From positions 1-39,249 of the forward strand of contig JADGJG010000128.1 in NCBI GenBank assembly GCA_027596195.1: a stretch of 39,249 nucleotides of DNA, written 5' to 3'. The stretch is from Podochytrium sp. JEL0797. Lineage: Eukaryota > Chytridiomycota > Chytridiomycetes > Chytridiales > Chytriomycetaceae. The stretch's first letter is position 1. Every line of letters begins with the position of its first letter. A model generated the notes under the pieces. The model was given only the letters and a program-made list of their open reading frames with translations. It had not been told where the DNA came from and ran no database searches. Positions 31,331-39,249 of the stretch are shown one piece after another. The position numbers and the translations under genes are program-made.

Positions 31331-31462
31331 TGGATGGTTCGAATTCGAAGTTCGAAAATTCATTTTTAAAGAAGAAAAGCGAGAGTAAACCAATTGTTTA
31401 TTAATTGGACCAGAAAACAGCGTTTATTATTGATGAACAAGTATCTTTGTTTTCAGTTTTTT

Positions 31463-34367
31463 TCACTGCTTCAACGACGCGAGGTACTTTTCGTGAAGCT
31501 TGACTTGCGCCTCATACATCTTCACGAGCTTCTTGGCCCCACCCTTGCTGACTTCCTCACCGTCAATTTTCTTGATCGGAATGCCCTGATTTGCAAAAAA
31601 CAAAAAGTCAATATACCTCACTCCTCACTCCCACATCCCAATGCCCCCCAAAAAATACCTTATCATCCCACGCCCCCCACACCTTCCTCCCCTCCTCATC
31701 CTTAAACATCTCCCCCGGCACAACCCTCCCCTTCGCCAACCTCTCCGCCTCCACCCTCGCCACCTCCGCCCGCTTCCTCTCCTTCTCCTCCGCAGCCTTC
31801 ACCGCAGCAACCCGCTTCTCCTCCCTCTGCCCCAGGATCTCTTCCTTCGCCACGAATTTGACTAAAGCAGGTTTCCCCTCCTCGCGATCATCCAACGCCA
31901 CATTCAACTCAACGAGTTCGTCGTCGCGTAGGGTGTCGCAGAGTTTCAACATGTCCGAGTCTTTGGTGCGTCGCGCGAGGTCACGCACTTTGTCTCGGAA
32001 GGACGCCATCAACCTCACATACGGACCCGCTACTTCCTCTACACTCGCACCCCCCACCGCACCAGCGGAAGCACCTTCCCCAAGATCAGGGTTCGCGTCA
32101 GCATACACCCCAAACACTCTCATCATGCGGGTAACGTACCGCCCAACCTTTACTAACACGTCCGTGTTGGGTGCACCCGCCGATTGCTTCAAATACACGT
32201 TCGTGGCGGAGATCAAGTCGCGGAGAACCGTCATGGCCGTAACCGTGTCAAAGTTGTCACACAACGCGGCATGCAACTCCCCCTGTTTCGCCTGAAACAC
32301 TCTCATGAGTTCCTTTTCGAGAGACCGGTACCCATGCGCACCAGTCAACACGACAGGCTTCGCCTTCTCCTCCGCAACCACGGCCTTCACCGTCGCCAAA
32401 AACTTGTTCACAACTTGCTCGACATTCTTGGCTTCCGTGAGGGAAGCGGGTTTGTAATCAAGGACCGTGTCCCACGAATGAAGGAGGAATAAAATGCGGA
32501 GTTGAGCCGCCGTGTGGGTTTCGAGGGCCGTTGAGATTGTGTCGAAATTTTTGAGCGATTTGCTCATTTTTTGGCCAGAGGCGTGGAGGTGTCCCGCGTG
32601 GAGAAAGTAGTTGACCCATTGGGCGCAGTTGTAGTGAGCCTTTGTGTGTATGTAATGTTTAGATTCAGCGATCACAGAAAAGCGGGATGTATAGGGAAAC
32701 TTCACCTCCGACTGCGCCAACTCGTTATCATGATGCGGAAACGCCAAATCAATCCCCCCTGAGTGAATATCCATCTTGTCCCCCAACACATCCCCCGCCA
32801 TCGCGCTACACTCGATATGCCACCCGGGTCTCCCCATCCCCCACGGCGACGACCACGCAGGTTCGCCCGGCTTGGAAGACTTCCAGAGCGCGAAATCGGC
32901 AGGTGATTTTTTGGTGGTGGCGGTGGTCGAGGAGGAAAGGTCGCCTTCGCCTTCTTGCATGAGTTTGAGGTTCGAGGCGGACCAAGGTTCGAGTTTGGCG
33001 TAAAAGTGGGAGGGGTGGGAGTCAAAGTGGCGGGTGTTGAAGTAGATTGATCCGTCGGATTCGTAGCTGTTTTGGGTGGGGTTGGTGGGTGGGGGAGTTG
33101 ATGGTGATTGAGTTTAGACAAACCGAAAACCCGAACGACAAAACAAACATAGACGATCAACAACTCACGCGTATCCGTTCTTGATAATCTGCTCCACAAA
33201 CGTGACAATCTCGGGCACGTATTCACTCACGCGCGTAATCACGTCGGGACGACGAATGTTGAGGGCGTCCATGTCCTTGAAGTAATCGAGTTCCCAGTAC
33301 CGCGCAAAGTCGCGAAAGATGGCGTGGTCCGTGACCGTGTGTTTGAGGCGCGCGTCGAGGTAGGGCGCGTAGACTTCGCGGGTTTCGTCGAGGAGGAGGT
33401 CGGAAGCTGGTTTGGAGGCCGTGGGGTTTGAGGCGAGGGTTTTGCGGGCAGCGGTGAGTGCGGAGTTGGCGCGGATCTGGTGAATAAGTGGGGGGTTCAG
33501 ATATGGGACATTCGAAAAACGGGTCGATGGTCCAACAAGAATTGTGATTGGTCAATTCAAAGCAAAGGATCGGCAAAACAACTCACCGCAGCACGCATCC
33601 ACATGGCGAACTTTGGCTCATCCTGGAAACTCGGTCCTTTTCCCTCCTCAAAAGTTTGCACAAGCGCGGCAAAGGATTCATCCGTGACAGCACCATTCGC
33701 CGAGGCAACAAGGTACTTGCCGAGTTTCGAAGCGACAAACTCAGCAAACGCAAGTTGAATGTCCGAGATGAGGTCCACAGAGAGAGAAGGGGTCGATTCC
33801 TTCTTTTGGTTGAAGAGGTGGGTGGAGCGGGCTGTGATGATGATCTTGAAGGAGTGGAATGAGTGTTTGATGGTGTCGTTGATTCATTGCGGGATTGGGA
33901 GAGATGAATTGGGAGAGATTCGGGGTTTGATTGAGGCATTGAACCCATGGACGACTTGATTCACACTGCACACACACCTTGTCGTCAATATCGGTAATGT
34001 TCATAACAAAGTTGACGTCGTAGTTGAAGTAATCCTCCATGATGCGACGGATAATGTCGAAGGTGATGTAGTTTCTGTACAGTGATCAGTATCCCACAAG
34101 TGTACTATGTGATACATACCTCGCATGTCCCAGATGCGACTTGTCGTAGACAGTTGGACCGCACGTGTACCAGTTGACGAGGTTTCCGATCGCAGGCACA
34201 AACTCAGTCTTTGAGTGTGTCATTGAGTTGTTCATTTTGAGGACGGGCGCATCGGCGGATTTGACAGGTTGGTGCCAGTGCGGCTGCGCGGTGGACAAGG
34301 AAGACATGGGGAGGGGTGTGAACAAGAAACGGTGCGGAAAAAGACGGAGCTTTTTGTGCAGAAGCAT
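31463..34367 (-). CDS. CARS: Cysteinyl-tRNA synthetase
   Basis: Charges tRNA-Cys with cysteine. Exons 34367-34120, 34074-33978, 33844-33587, 33476-33169, 33066-32706, 32639-31659, 31585-31463; 791 residues from the first ATG. Class I features: [15 protein letters not shown] (HIGH box; the Cys is a zinc ligand), [28 protein letters not shown] (second zinc Cys), [12 protein letters not shown], and [11 protein letters not shown] (KMSKS). The eukaryotic C-terminal extension with a Lys/Glu-rich coiled region ([20 protein letters not shown]) ends [20 protein letters not shown]. The intron at 32640-32705 is 66 nt, in frame and stop-free; it is assigned because [19 protein letters not shown] matches the family. 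The first 20 residues ([20 protein letters not shown]) look like a mitochondrial presequence and are followed by Met at 34307. Both cytosolic and mitochondrial forms are therefore plausible. Confidence 0.95.
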
Positions 34368-34376
34368 TCGCAGGAA

Positions 34377-34988
34377 ATGACTTCACGGGATTCACTGCAA
34401 CCACTCCACATTCTCATCTGTGCCACGGGTTCAGTGGCTTCCGTCAAGATTCCCCTGCTTGTATCGCAACTGCAAACGCTGTTTCCCTCTGCTTCCCTCA
34501 AAGTGGTCGCCACGAAACCCGCCTTGGCCTTCTTTGCCTCCTCAGACCTTCCCGTCCCGATCCTCACTGACAACGACGAGTGGACCACCTGGAACACGTC
34601 CAAACAAGTGCTCCACATTGATCTACGAAACTGGGCTTCTGTTGCCATCGTCGCTCCCCTCGATGCAAACACCCTCGCGAAACTCGCCAACGGACTCTGC
34701 GACAACCTGCTGACCTGTGTCCTCAGGGCATGGGACCCAGCAAAACCAGTCCTTGTGGCTCCCGCAATGAACACGCAAATGTGGAACCATCCGCTCACGA
34801 AACCGCACATTGACACTGTCACGAATCTGTTGGGATATACGGTCATTCCGCCCATTGAAAAGCTGTTGGCTTGTGGTGATTGCGGAATCGGCGCCATGGC
34901 GGAAGTGGCAGAGATCGTTTCGATTGTGCAAGGCGTGGTTGAAAAGTTGCCGAATGCCAATAAAACACAACAGAGTTCTTATTCATAA
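34377..34988 (+). CDS. PPCDC: Phosphopantothenoylcysteine decarboxylase (HAL3/CoaC family)
   Basis: Flavoprotein that decarboxylates 4'-phosphopantothenoyl-cysteine to 4'-phosphopantetheine in coenzyme A synthesis. Single exon, 203 residues, close to plant HAL3a. Visible family features: nucleotide-binding start ([17 protein letters not shown]), [20 protein letters not shown] with the catalytic His, [20 protein letters not shown], the substrate-clamping APAMNTQMW, and [14 protein letters not shown] with the catalytic Cys. The frame is open 36 codons upstream, but that part overlaps CysRS exon 1 and is not conserved in type; ATG 34377 gives [13 protein letters not shown] and is preferred. Its start codon is 9 bp from that of CysRS on the other strand. 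No C-terminal acidic tail of the yeast Hal3/Vhs3 type is present, so it looks like a stand-alone enzyme. Confidence 0.95.
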   Translation: MTSRDSLQPLHILICATGSVASVKIPLLVSQLQTLFPSASLKVVATKPALAFFASSDLPVPILTDNDEWTTWNTSKQVLHIDLRNWASVAIVAPLDANTLAKLANGLCDNLLTCVLRAWDPAKPVLVAPAMNTQMWNHPLTKPHIDTVTNLLGYTVIPPIEKLLACGDCGIGAMAEVAEIVSIVQGVVEKLPNANKTQQSSYS

Positions 34989-35802
34989 TCGCATTGGGCG
35001 TCAACAAGGGGGGGAATCGATAGATGGGGGGGATGTCCAGCATCCTCAAAGCCAGAGCTCCAGTCCCTTGGCGAGGGGTCTCCGATCGCGGAAAACGCAG
35101 TCCGGTTCTGTTAGATGCTGATTCATTCTTCGCACCATGTTTAACTCGCAATGCCACTTGAATACAAGCAAGGCAAGTTGATATTGGTGCGTATCGGGAG
35201 ATAAGGAAGGGTTGCAGTGAAGATGGAGAGAGGGGTGCGGGGAAGGGGAGGAGGCCAAGCGTATCCGGCAGCCAAACAATCTCACGCAGTCGTGACCGAG
35301 TATCCAGTGCAAGAAATCAGTGGTCAGTCAGGACATGCGCCAGGCTGGGAGTGGAGTACACGGAGGCTTCTCGCTTGGTGTCGTTTTCGCAATGCTTTCG
35401 CTTCCTACAAAAAAAAAGGGAAAACCGCGCTCCCCTCAACCTCGGGGCATTTCGCGGGACCGCACTTCCCTTTCTTTGTTGTTTGCACACCCTCATCTTC
35501 CCCATTTGAAACCAAAGCAGTGAAATCCGCACGCCTTCGCTGATCAAGTTGGGCAAAACCCAATAACTACGAATGCAATATGTACCTTCCTTGGAAAACA
35601 CCCTCTCGGAGAGTGGCTGTTTGACACGCGCACACTCTTCTCTCGAAGCAAAAAAATAGAACCGACACCAATGAAAAATTAAAAAAAATTAAAACCAACG
35701 ACGAGCAAAAAGCCGTGCCCTTGACAGACAACGATCATAATTACCTAAAAAATCATTAAACGACATCAGAAATATCCCAAATAAATTAGAAAAACGAGCA
35801 AA
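34989..35802. other. Gap between PPCDC and tRNA-Thr
   Basis: About 800 bp. Several open frames of 67-115 codons occur on both strands, but none shows a motif, membrane segment or convincing composition. The last 200 bp before the tRNA are A/T-rich (AAAAAATTAAAACC tracts). I see no feature I can support. Confidence 0.4.
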
Positions 35803-35874
35803 AGCCTCCTAGCGGGATTGAACCACTGACCTCACCCTTACGAGGGGCGCGCTCTGCCGCTGAGCTAAGGAGGC
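35803..35874 (-). tRNA. tRNA-Thr (anticodon CGU)
   Basis: Minus-strand cloverleaf of 72 nt: acceptor GCCTCCT pairs with AGGAGGC, D arm GCTC-AGCGGCA-GAGC, anticodon stem CGCCC/GGGTG around loop CTCGTAA gives anticodon CGT, T arm AGTGG-TTCAATC-CCGCT. No intron; CCA is not encoded. A T-rich tract on the minus strand follows the 3' end at some distance. Confidence 0.94.
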
Positions 35875-36493
35875 ATTTATGATTTATAAAAACGTGCACC
35901 TATTACCAGAGTTAATGGTAAAGCCGAAGTACTTCGTACAACCAAATTGTGTCTTCGTTTGGGATGTGGCACGAAGTTTGATGTGCTCCTCGCGTCGGGA
36001 CGGGGATGATGTTCAGGCACAAAGCAACTCACAAAACTCACACACAGGGCCGACGGCCTGACACCACACACACCCCCCGCGTTCCATCTCCCCAACACCT
36101 CCGAGTTCAATGTCCTCAACTTTTTGTCCAATTCATCCATCAAAATCAAGCGTCCGACAAACGTGATTTCGTTGTCTGACGAGAAATATTAGCAAACCGT
36201 GGACTTCTGGAATTATTGGAAGGAAGTCTGATGTGAAGCAGTCCCTTAGGGGTTCATAACATCCCATAGCAAAGATGCCTTGGCATTTTGATGGTTTATT
36301 TGCTTTTGATTAATCATCAAGGTGTGGAGGATTTATTGTTTGTTTGTACACCAACCTAATATAAGATTTCTGCTATAATCATCAAGTTTACGGATTAAGA
36401 GTCTTAGCTCTACGAGAGCCAACCGTCCAGTCCAACCAGTCCCAGTCAACCAAGAACTAGTTTTAACAACCCAAGACCAAGACCCAGTTAACC
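35875..36493. other. Leader region of the copia-like element; possible LTR and gene remnant
   Basis: This 619-bp stretch should contain the 5' LTR and primer-binding site. I could not fix LTR ends because the 3' LTR lies beyond the window. The A/T-rich part from about 36186 to 36400 and the following CCAACC/CAGTC-rich leader (36420-36490) are the likely LTR and untranslated leader. On the minus strand at about 36080-36180, SDNEITFVGRLILMDELDKK, then LRTLNSEVLGRWNA, is open and protein-like. It could be the end of a gene cut by the insertion. No TGGTA-type initiator-Met primer site was seen. Confidence 0.35.
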
Positions 36494-37676
36494 ATGGCCC
36501 AACCCCGTCTACTCTTCGAGCCCCTTACGGATACGAACAAGGACAAGTACTTCATGCCATGGGTGAAGTGCATCAAGACCCAAGTCAACAAGTCTCCGTT
36601 GACAAGGTCATATGCCATCACGATCCCAATCCATGGCCTAGACGACCAAGGCAATCCAGCCATCGTTCGCCAACATCGCATCCGCCAGCCCTCGGACTTT
36701 ATCGAATACGTGGTCCCCAAGCCTGAGGAGACAGACCCAGTTTTCAACCCCAACACATTTTCGATGAGGACGGATACCAAGACGCTTTCAACACCTGGAA
36801 CACGGTCACAGCAGACTGTTGCACTCTGGTTCAAACTCATGCAGCCGTGAAGTTTCGTAACGCATTCGAGTCCACGGATGTTTCCCTCAACGCAGTGCAG
36901 AAATCGGTCGGATTCACGCAAAGACAAGCTCTGCTCAAGGCGAGACGTGACGTCAAGGGAGCTTCGTGTCGTGACGGGGAGTCGCTCCATAGCTGGTTAA
37001 CCGATTCAACGACCTCAACAACGTTGCGCAGCAGCAAGGCCAGCCCAACAACGACGATTGGAGAAACGAGTGCGCCGGGATCTTCACGGAGAACATCGCC
37101 GACAAGGAGATGTGTCTCAAGCTGCGTCTACTGCTCGGCGAGGGCGACGAGGATTTCGATCGATACACCGTGAAGCTCAACGAATTTTTCATCCGCGAAA
37201 ATACCGCCGACGAACGCGCCCAGGAGGCGAGAAGACCAGCCGCCGCAGCTCACCAAGCCCTCGACTTGCCTGCCGCAGCGTCTGCGGGGGAAGTGGCCCA
37301 CATTGTCCGCGCACTTGACGTTCTTGTCGACAGACTCCAAGCCTTTGGGGCGTTTCCAGCGGGCCGCGGTGGCAATGCAGACCATCCACCAAGACGTGAC
37401 CAGGTGCCAGCCCAGATCTTTGTCGGCAATCTTGCCGCGGGCACGACCAAGGAGCAACTGGTGGCACATTTGAGAACTGCAGGACGCATTTCTGACGAGT
37501 CGTTTGTCACCCAGTCCAAGAAGACAAGAAAGTTGTTCGCCATGGTCATGCTGGAGCCAGGGTGGACCGCGAGAGACGTGGAGAGAGTCGTGGTGGAGAA
37601 GAACAACTCGGTGTTGAACGGTTCCCAAATAAAGGTGGCCAAGGCCGATCGTCAATTTTATTCCGCTTTACGGTGA
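36494..37676 (+). pseudogene. gag: copia-like Gag with an RNA-recognition motif, two frameshifts
   Basis: Starts MAQPRLLFEPLTDTNKDKYF at ATG 36494. The sense moves one frame near 36746-36754 (continuing PQHIFDEDGYQDAFNTWNTV, then VKFRNAFESTDVSLNAVQKS) and again near 36995-37002 (SLHSW|VNRFNDLNNVAQQQ). Each shift fits loss of one base. The final frame (KLRLLLGEGDEDFDRYTVKL, then an Ala-rich linker) contains an RRM-like domain at 37413-37646: RNP2 IFVGNL, helix TTKEQLVAHLRTAG, RNP1-like KLFAMVML and a last strand GSQIKVAKA. It ends at TGA 37674-37676, in frame with the protease. No CCHC zinc knuckle is seen. Gag would coat the RNA in the virus-like particle, with the RRM plausibly replacing the knuckle. 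Confidence 0.75.
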
Positions 37677-39249
37677 ACGTCCACTACCAGCGACAAGTTC
37701 GCGTATCTCGACTCCGGATGCAGCAAGTCGTTGACTCCGGAAGCCGATGCATTGACGGAAAAGTCGAAAGTCAACAAGGTCCATTTCGAAACCGCGTCGA
37801 ACAACAACATTGAGAGCAGCGGTGTCCAAGGCACGATCAAGACGGAAGCTGTCGAGGTCAAGGAAGTACAGCACGTGCCAGGTGCTCCCGCCACGTTGAT
37901 TGCCATCAACGACATTCTGGACCAAGGTTTGGATGTGTGGTTCGACAGTGTTGACAAGGAGTTGCGGATTGGGAAGCTTGACACGTTGACCAAGGACAAG
38001 CACGTGGTGCTGACAAGTGTGGTGGAGAAGGACGGCACGTGGCGCACGAGGATTGTGCCGGAGGAGGATGCATTGAGAGCGAAAGCATTACTTGGCGCTG
38101 GAACTCCACGCGAAAAGACCATTCGACTGTGGCATTCGCGATTCATGCACATTTCCCCGGAGTTGATTGAGAAGACGATGAATCATGTGCATGGGTTGAA
38201 GGTGCATGGGCCCACACGCGTGAAGGACTTCTTCTGCGAGCCGTGTGTCATTGGGAAGATGCACAGGAGTCCATACAACGAGAAGCACGAGCGTCAAGGA
38301 GGAATTCTGAGCCAAGTGTCCGCGGATCTCGGGTTTCCGGGGAGTGACGAGGACAAGGAGCCAATTGTGGGGAGGAATGGGATTATCGCGTATTTGGGAA
38401 TCAACATCCATCGCACGCAGTTGAGGTTGGTGTATGGGGTGAAGTCAAAGGAGGAGGTCAAGAGGAAGATGATGTGGGTGAAGCGAATGTTGGAGAGGAG
38501 GACGGGGGAGAAGTTGGAAACGATTTACTCGGACCAAGGTGGCGAATTGAGTGAGAGGTCAGAGGAGGGGACTTCGTGGTTGGAGCAGGCATGTGAGGAG
38601 GCGGGTATTCAGCTGGAGACGACGTGCACGGAAGCGCACAACCAGCATGGTGAGATCGACGGGTGGTTTCGGACTGCGATGGACGCGGTTCGTGCGAATC
38701 TCGCCGAGACGGGCGCGCCGAGGGAGCTGTGGTTTGATACGCTGGAGTGCGAGGTGCAGTGTTGGAACCGGTACGTGCACAGGAACGGTGCAGCGACGCC
38801 ATACGAGGAGACGTTCAAACGGAAACCAACCGTCAGCGATCTTCGCGTCCCCAACTGCATCGCATATGCGCGCACCCTCCATCCAGGAAAACTCCAACCA
38901 CGAGCAGTAAAAGGACGTTTCATTGGATACGCATACGGGGACGGACAATCCATCACGAGGCGAGGGTACAAGATTTTGCTGCCGAGTGGCGAAGTCATCA
39001 TCACCCGCGACGCGTTCTTCTGCGAGGACAAGTTCGACCTCGGGACACCACCGCCGGAAAAGGAGTTGATAGACGCGACTCAATTCGACACGTGCCACGA
39101 TGAAGACGGGTGGGACGCCGACGAGATGCCGGTGTTGACACGGCTGGATAGCATGCGGGTGGAGGAATTGGAAGTGATGGTGGAGACGACTGCGGGAGAT
39201 ACGGATGGTTTCGAAACGCTTGTGGAGGATGATTCTGACCCCAAGGACC
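37677..39249 (+). CDS. pol: copia-like protease-integrase polyprotein (3' end outside window)
   Basis: Open from the codon after TGA 37674-37676 to the last base, with no internal stop, in the same frame as the end of Gag. Protease: KFAYLDSGCSKSLT, where DSG is the aspartic active site. GAG-pre-integrase: LWHSRFMHISPE followed by FCEPCVIGK, the HHCC zinc finger. Integrase core: SQVSADLGFPG (first Asp), IYSDQGGEL (second Asp), then HNQHGEIDGWFRTAMDAVRA. Aligned with copia's QNG-x-x-E-R-K-N-R-T, that last motif has Asp where the catalytic Glu is usual and a Glu two residues earlier. The C-terminal part, CWNRYVHRNGAATPYEETF and LQPRAVKGRFIGYAYG, matches the copia integrase end. An acidic stretch follows to the window end. 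Synthesis would need TGA readthrough, or the stop is a mutation. Confidence 0.88.

Larger units (their letters stand above)
36184..39249 (+). mobile_element. Ty1/copia-type LTR retrotransposon, 5' part
   Basis: Gag, aspartic protease, GAG-pre-integrase zinc finger and integrase core occur in that order, which is the copia (Pseudoviridae) order with integrase before reverse transcriptase. Reverse transcriptase, RNase H and the 3' LTR must lie past the window. The left edge is approximate. Coding is G/C-rich with few stops, unlike the A/T-rich leader. Gag is broken by two one-base losses and ends at an in-frame TGA, while the protease-integrase frame is open to the window end. The copy may therefore be young but non-autonomous. 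It sits upstream of the tRNA-Thr gene. Confidence 0.9.

Noticed and set aside
34269..34376. Upstream ATG of PPCDC adding 36 residues
   Set aside because: The extension overlaps CysRS exon 1 on the other strand, is Arg/Gly/Lys-rich and does not resemble PPCDC N-termini; ATG 34377 is directly before the conserved core.
36184..36480. Exact 5' LTR limits and primer-binding site
   Set aside because: Without the 3' LTR in the window the ends cannot be fixed, and no clear tRNA-complementary site was found.
1..39249. CRISPR arrays, bacterial operons, riboswitches
   Set aside because: No regularly spaced repeats and no prokaryotic gene organisation; spliceosomal introns throughout show nuclear eukaryotic DNA.

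Overview
The window is eukaryotic nuclear DNA, most likely from an early-diverging zoosporic (chytrid-like) fungus. Genes are split by short GT-AG introns (mostly about 45-80 nt) and packed so tightly that neighbouring coding regions are often under 100 bp apart. Both tRNAs lack an encoded CCA. The gene set (full-length Dicer, SCAP, class C GPCRs with ABC-type ligand domains, CDP-diacylglycerol synthase) fits such a fungus. The organism assignment is inference. The exon models were built by hand from splice sites, frame and family alignment, and most sum to an exact multiple of three.

Layout. 1-1432: 3' part of a plus-strand WD40 protein with a C-terminal CCCH zinc finger. About 1.6-2.5 kb: broken minus-strand fragment with a primase-like motif. 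3.2-3.35 kb: imperfect direct repeat. 3453-4065: uncharacterised plus-strand gene. 4256-9941: complete ten-exon Dicer (minus). 10683-14738: SCAP, the sterol-sensing SREBP escort (minus). 15156-15227: tRNA-Gln(UUG). 15455-16360: single-exon orphan 7TM protein. 16437-19279 and 20797-23785: two paralogous class C GPCRs, separated by a broken BACK-like fragment and a bHLH-leucine zipper gene. 24274-24724: mitochondrial ribosomal protein mL53, divergent from a tandem pair of NT-C2 proteins (24763-25820, 25871-27184). 27200-28649: unidentified gene. 29022-30684: CDP-diacylglycerol synthase. 30881-31330: third, truncated GPCR copy fused to a BACK-like remnant. 31463-34367: cysteinyl-tRNA synthetase, divergent from phosphopantothenoylcysteine decarboxylase (34377-34988). 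35803-35874: tRNA-Thr(CGU). 36494 to the window end: 5' part of a Ty1/copia-type retrotransposon.

How it fits together. Most genes are unrelated housekeeping or signalling genes. The local theme is duplication: a GPCR plus BACK-fragment module seen three times in different states of decay, and a tandem NT-C2 pair. The most unusual items are the copia-like element, whose Gag carries an RNA-recognition motif just before the protease and ends at an in-frame TGA; the GPCR paralogs with 66-nt stop-free introns; and the CysRS/PPCDC pair with start codons only 9 bp apart. Dicer shows that RNA silencing is encoded, and SCAP implies an SREBP pathway whose transcription factor is not in this window.
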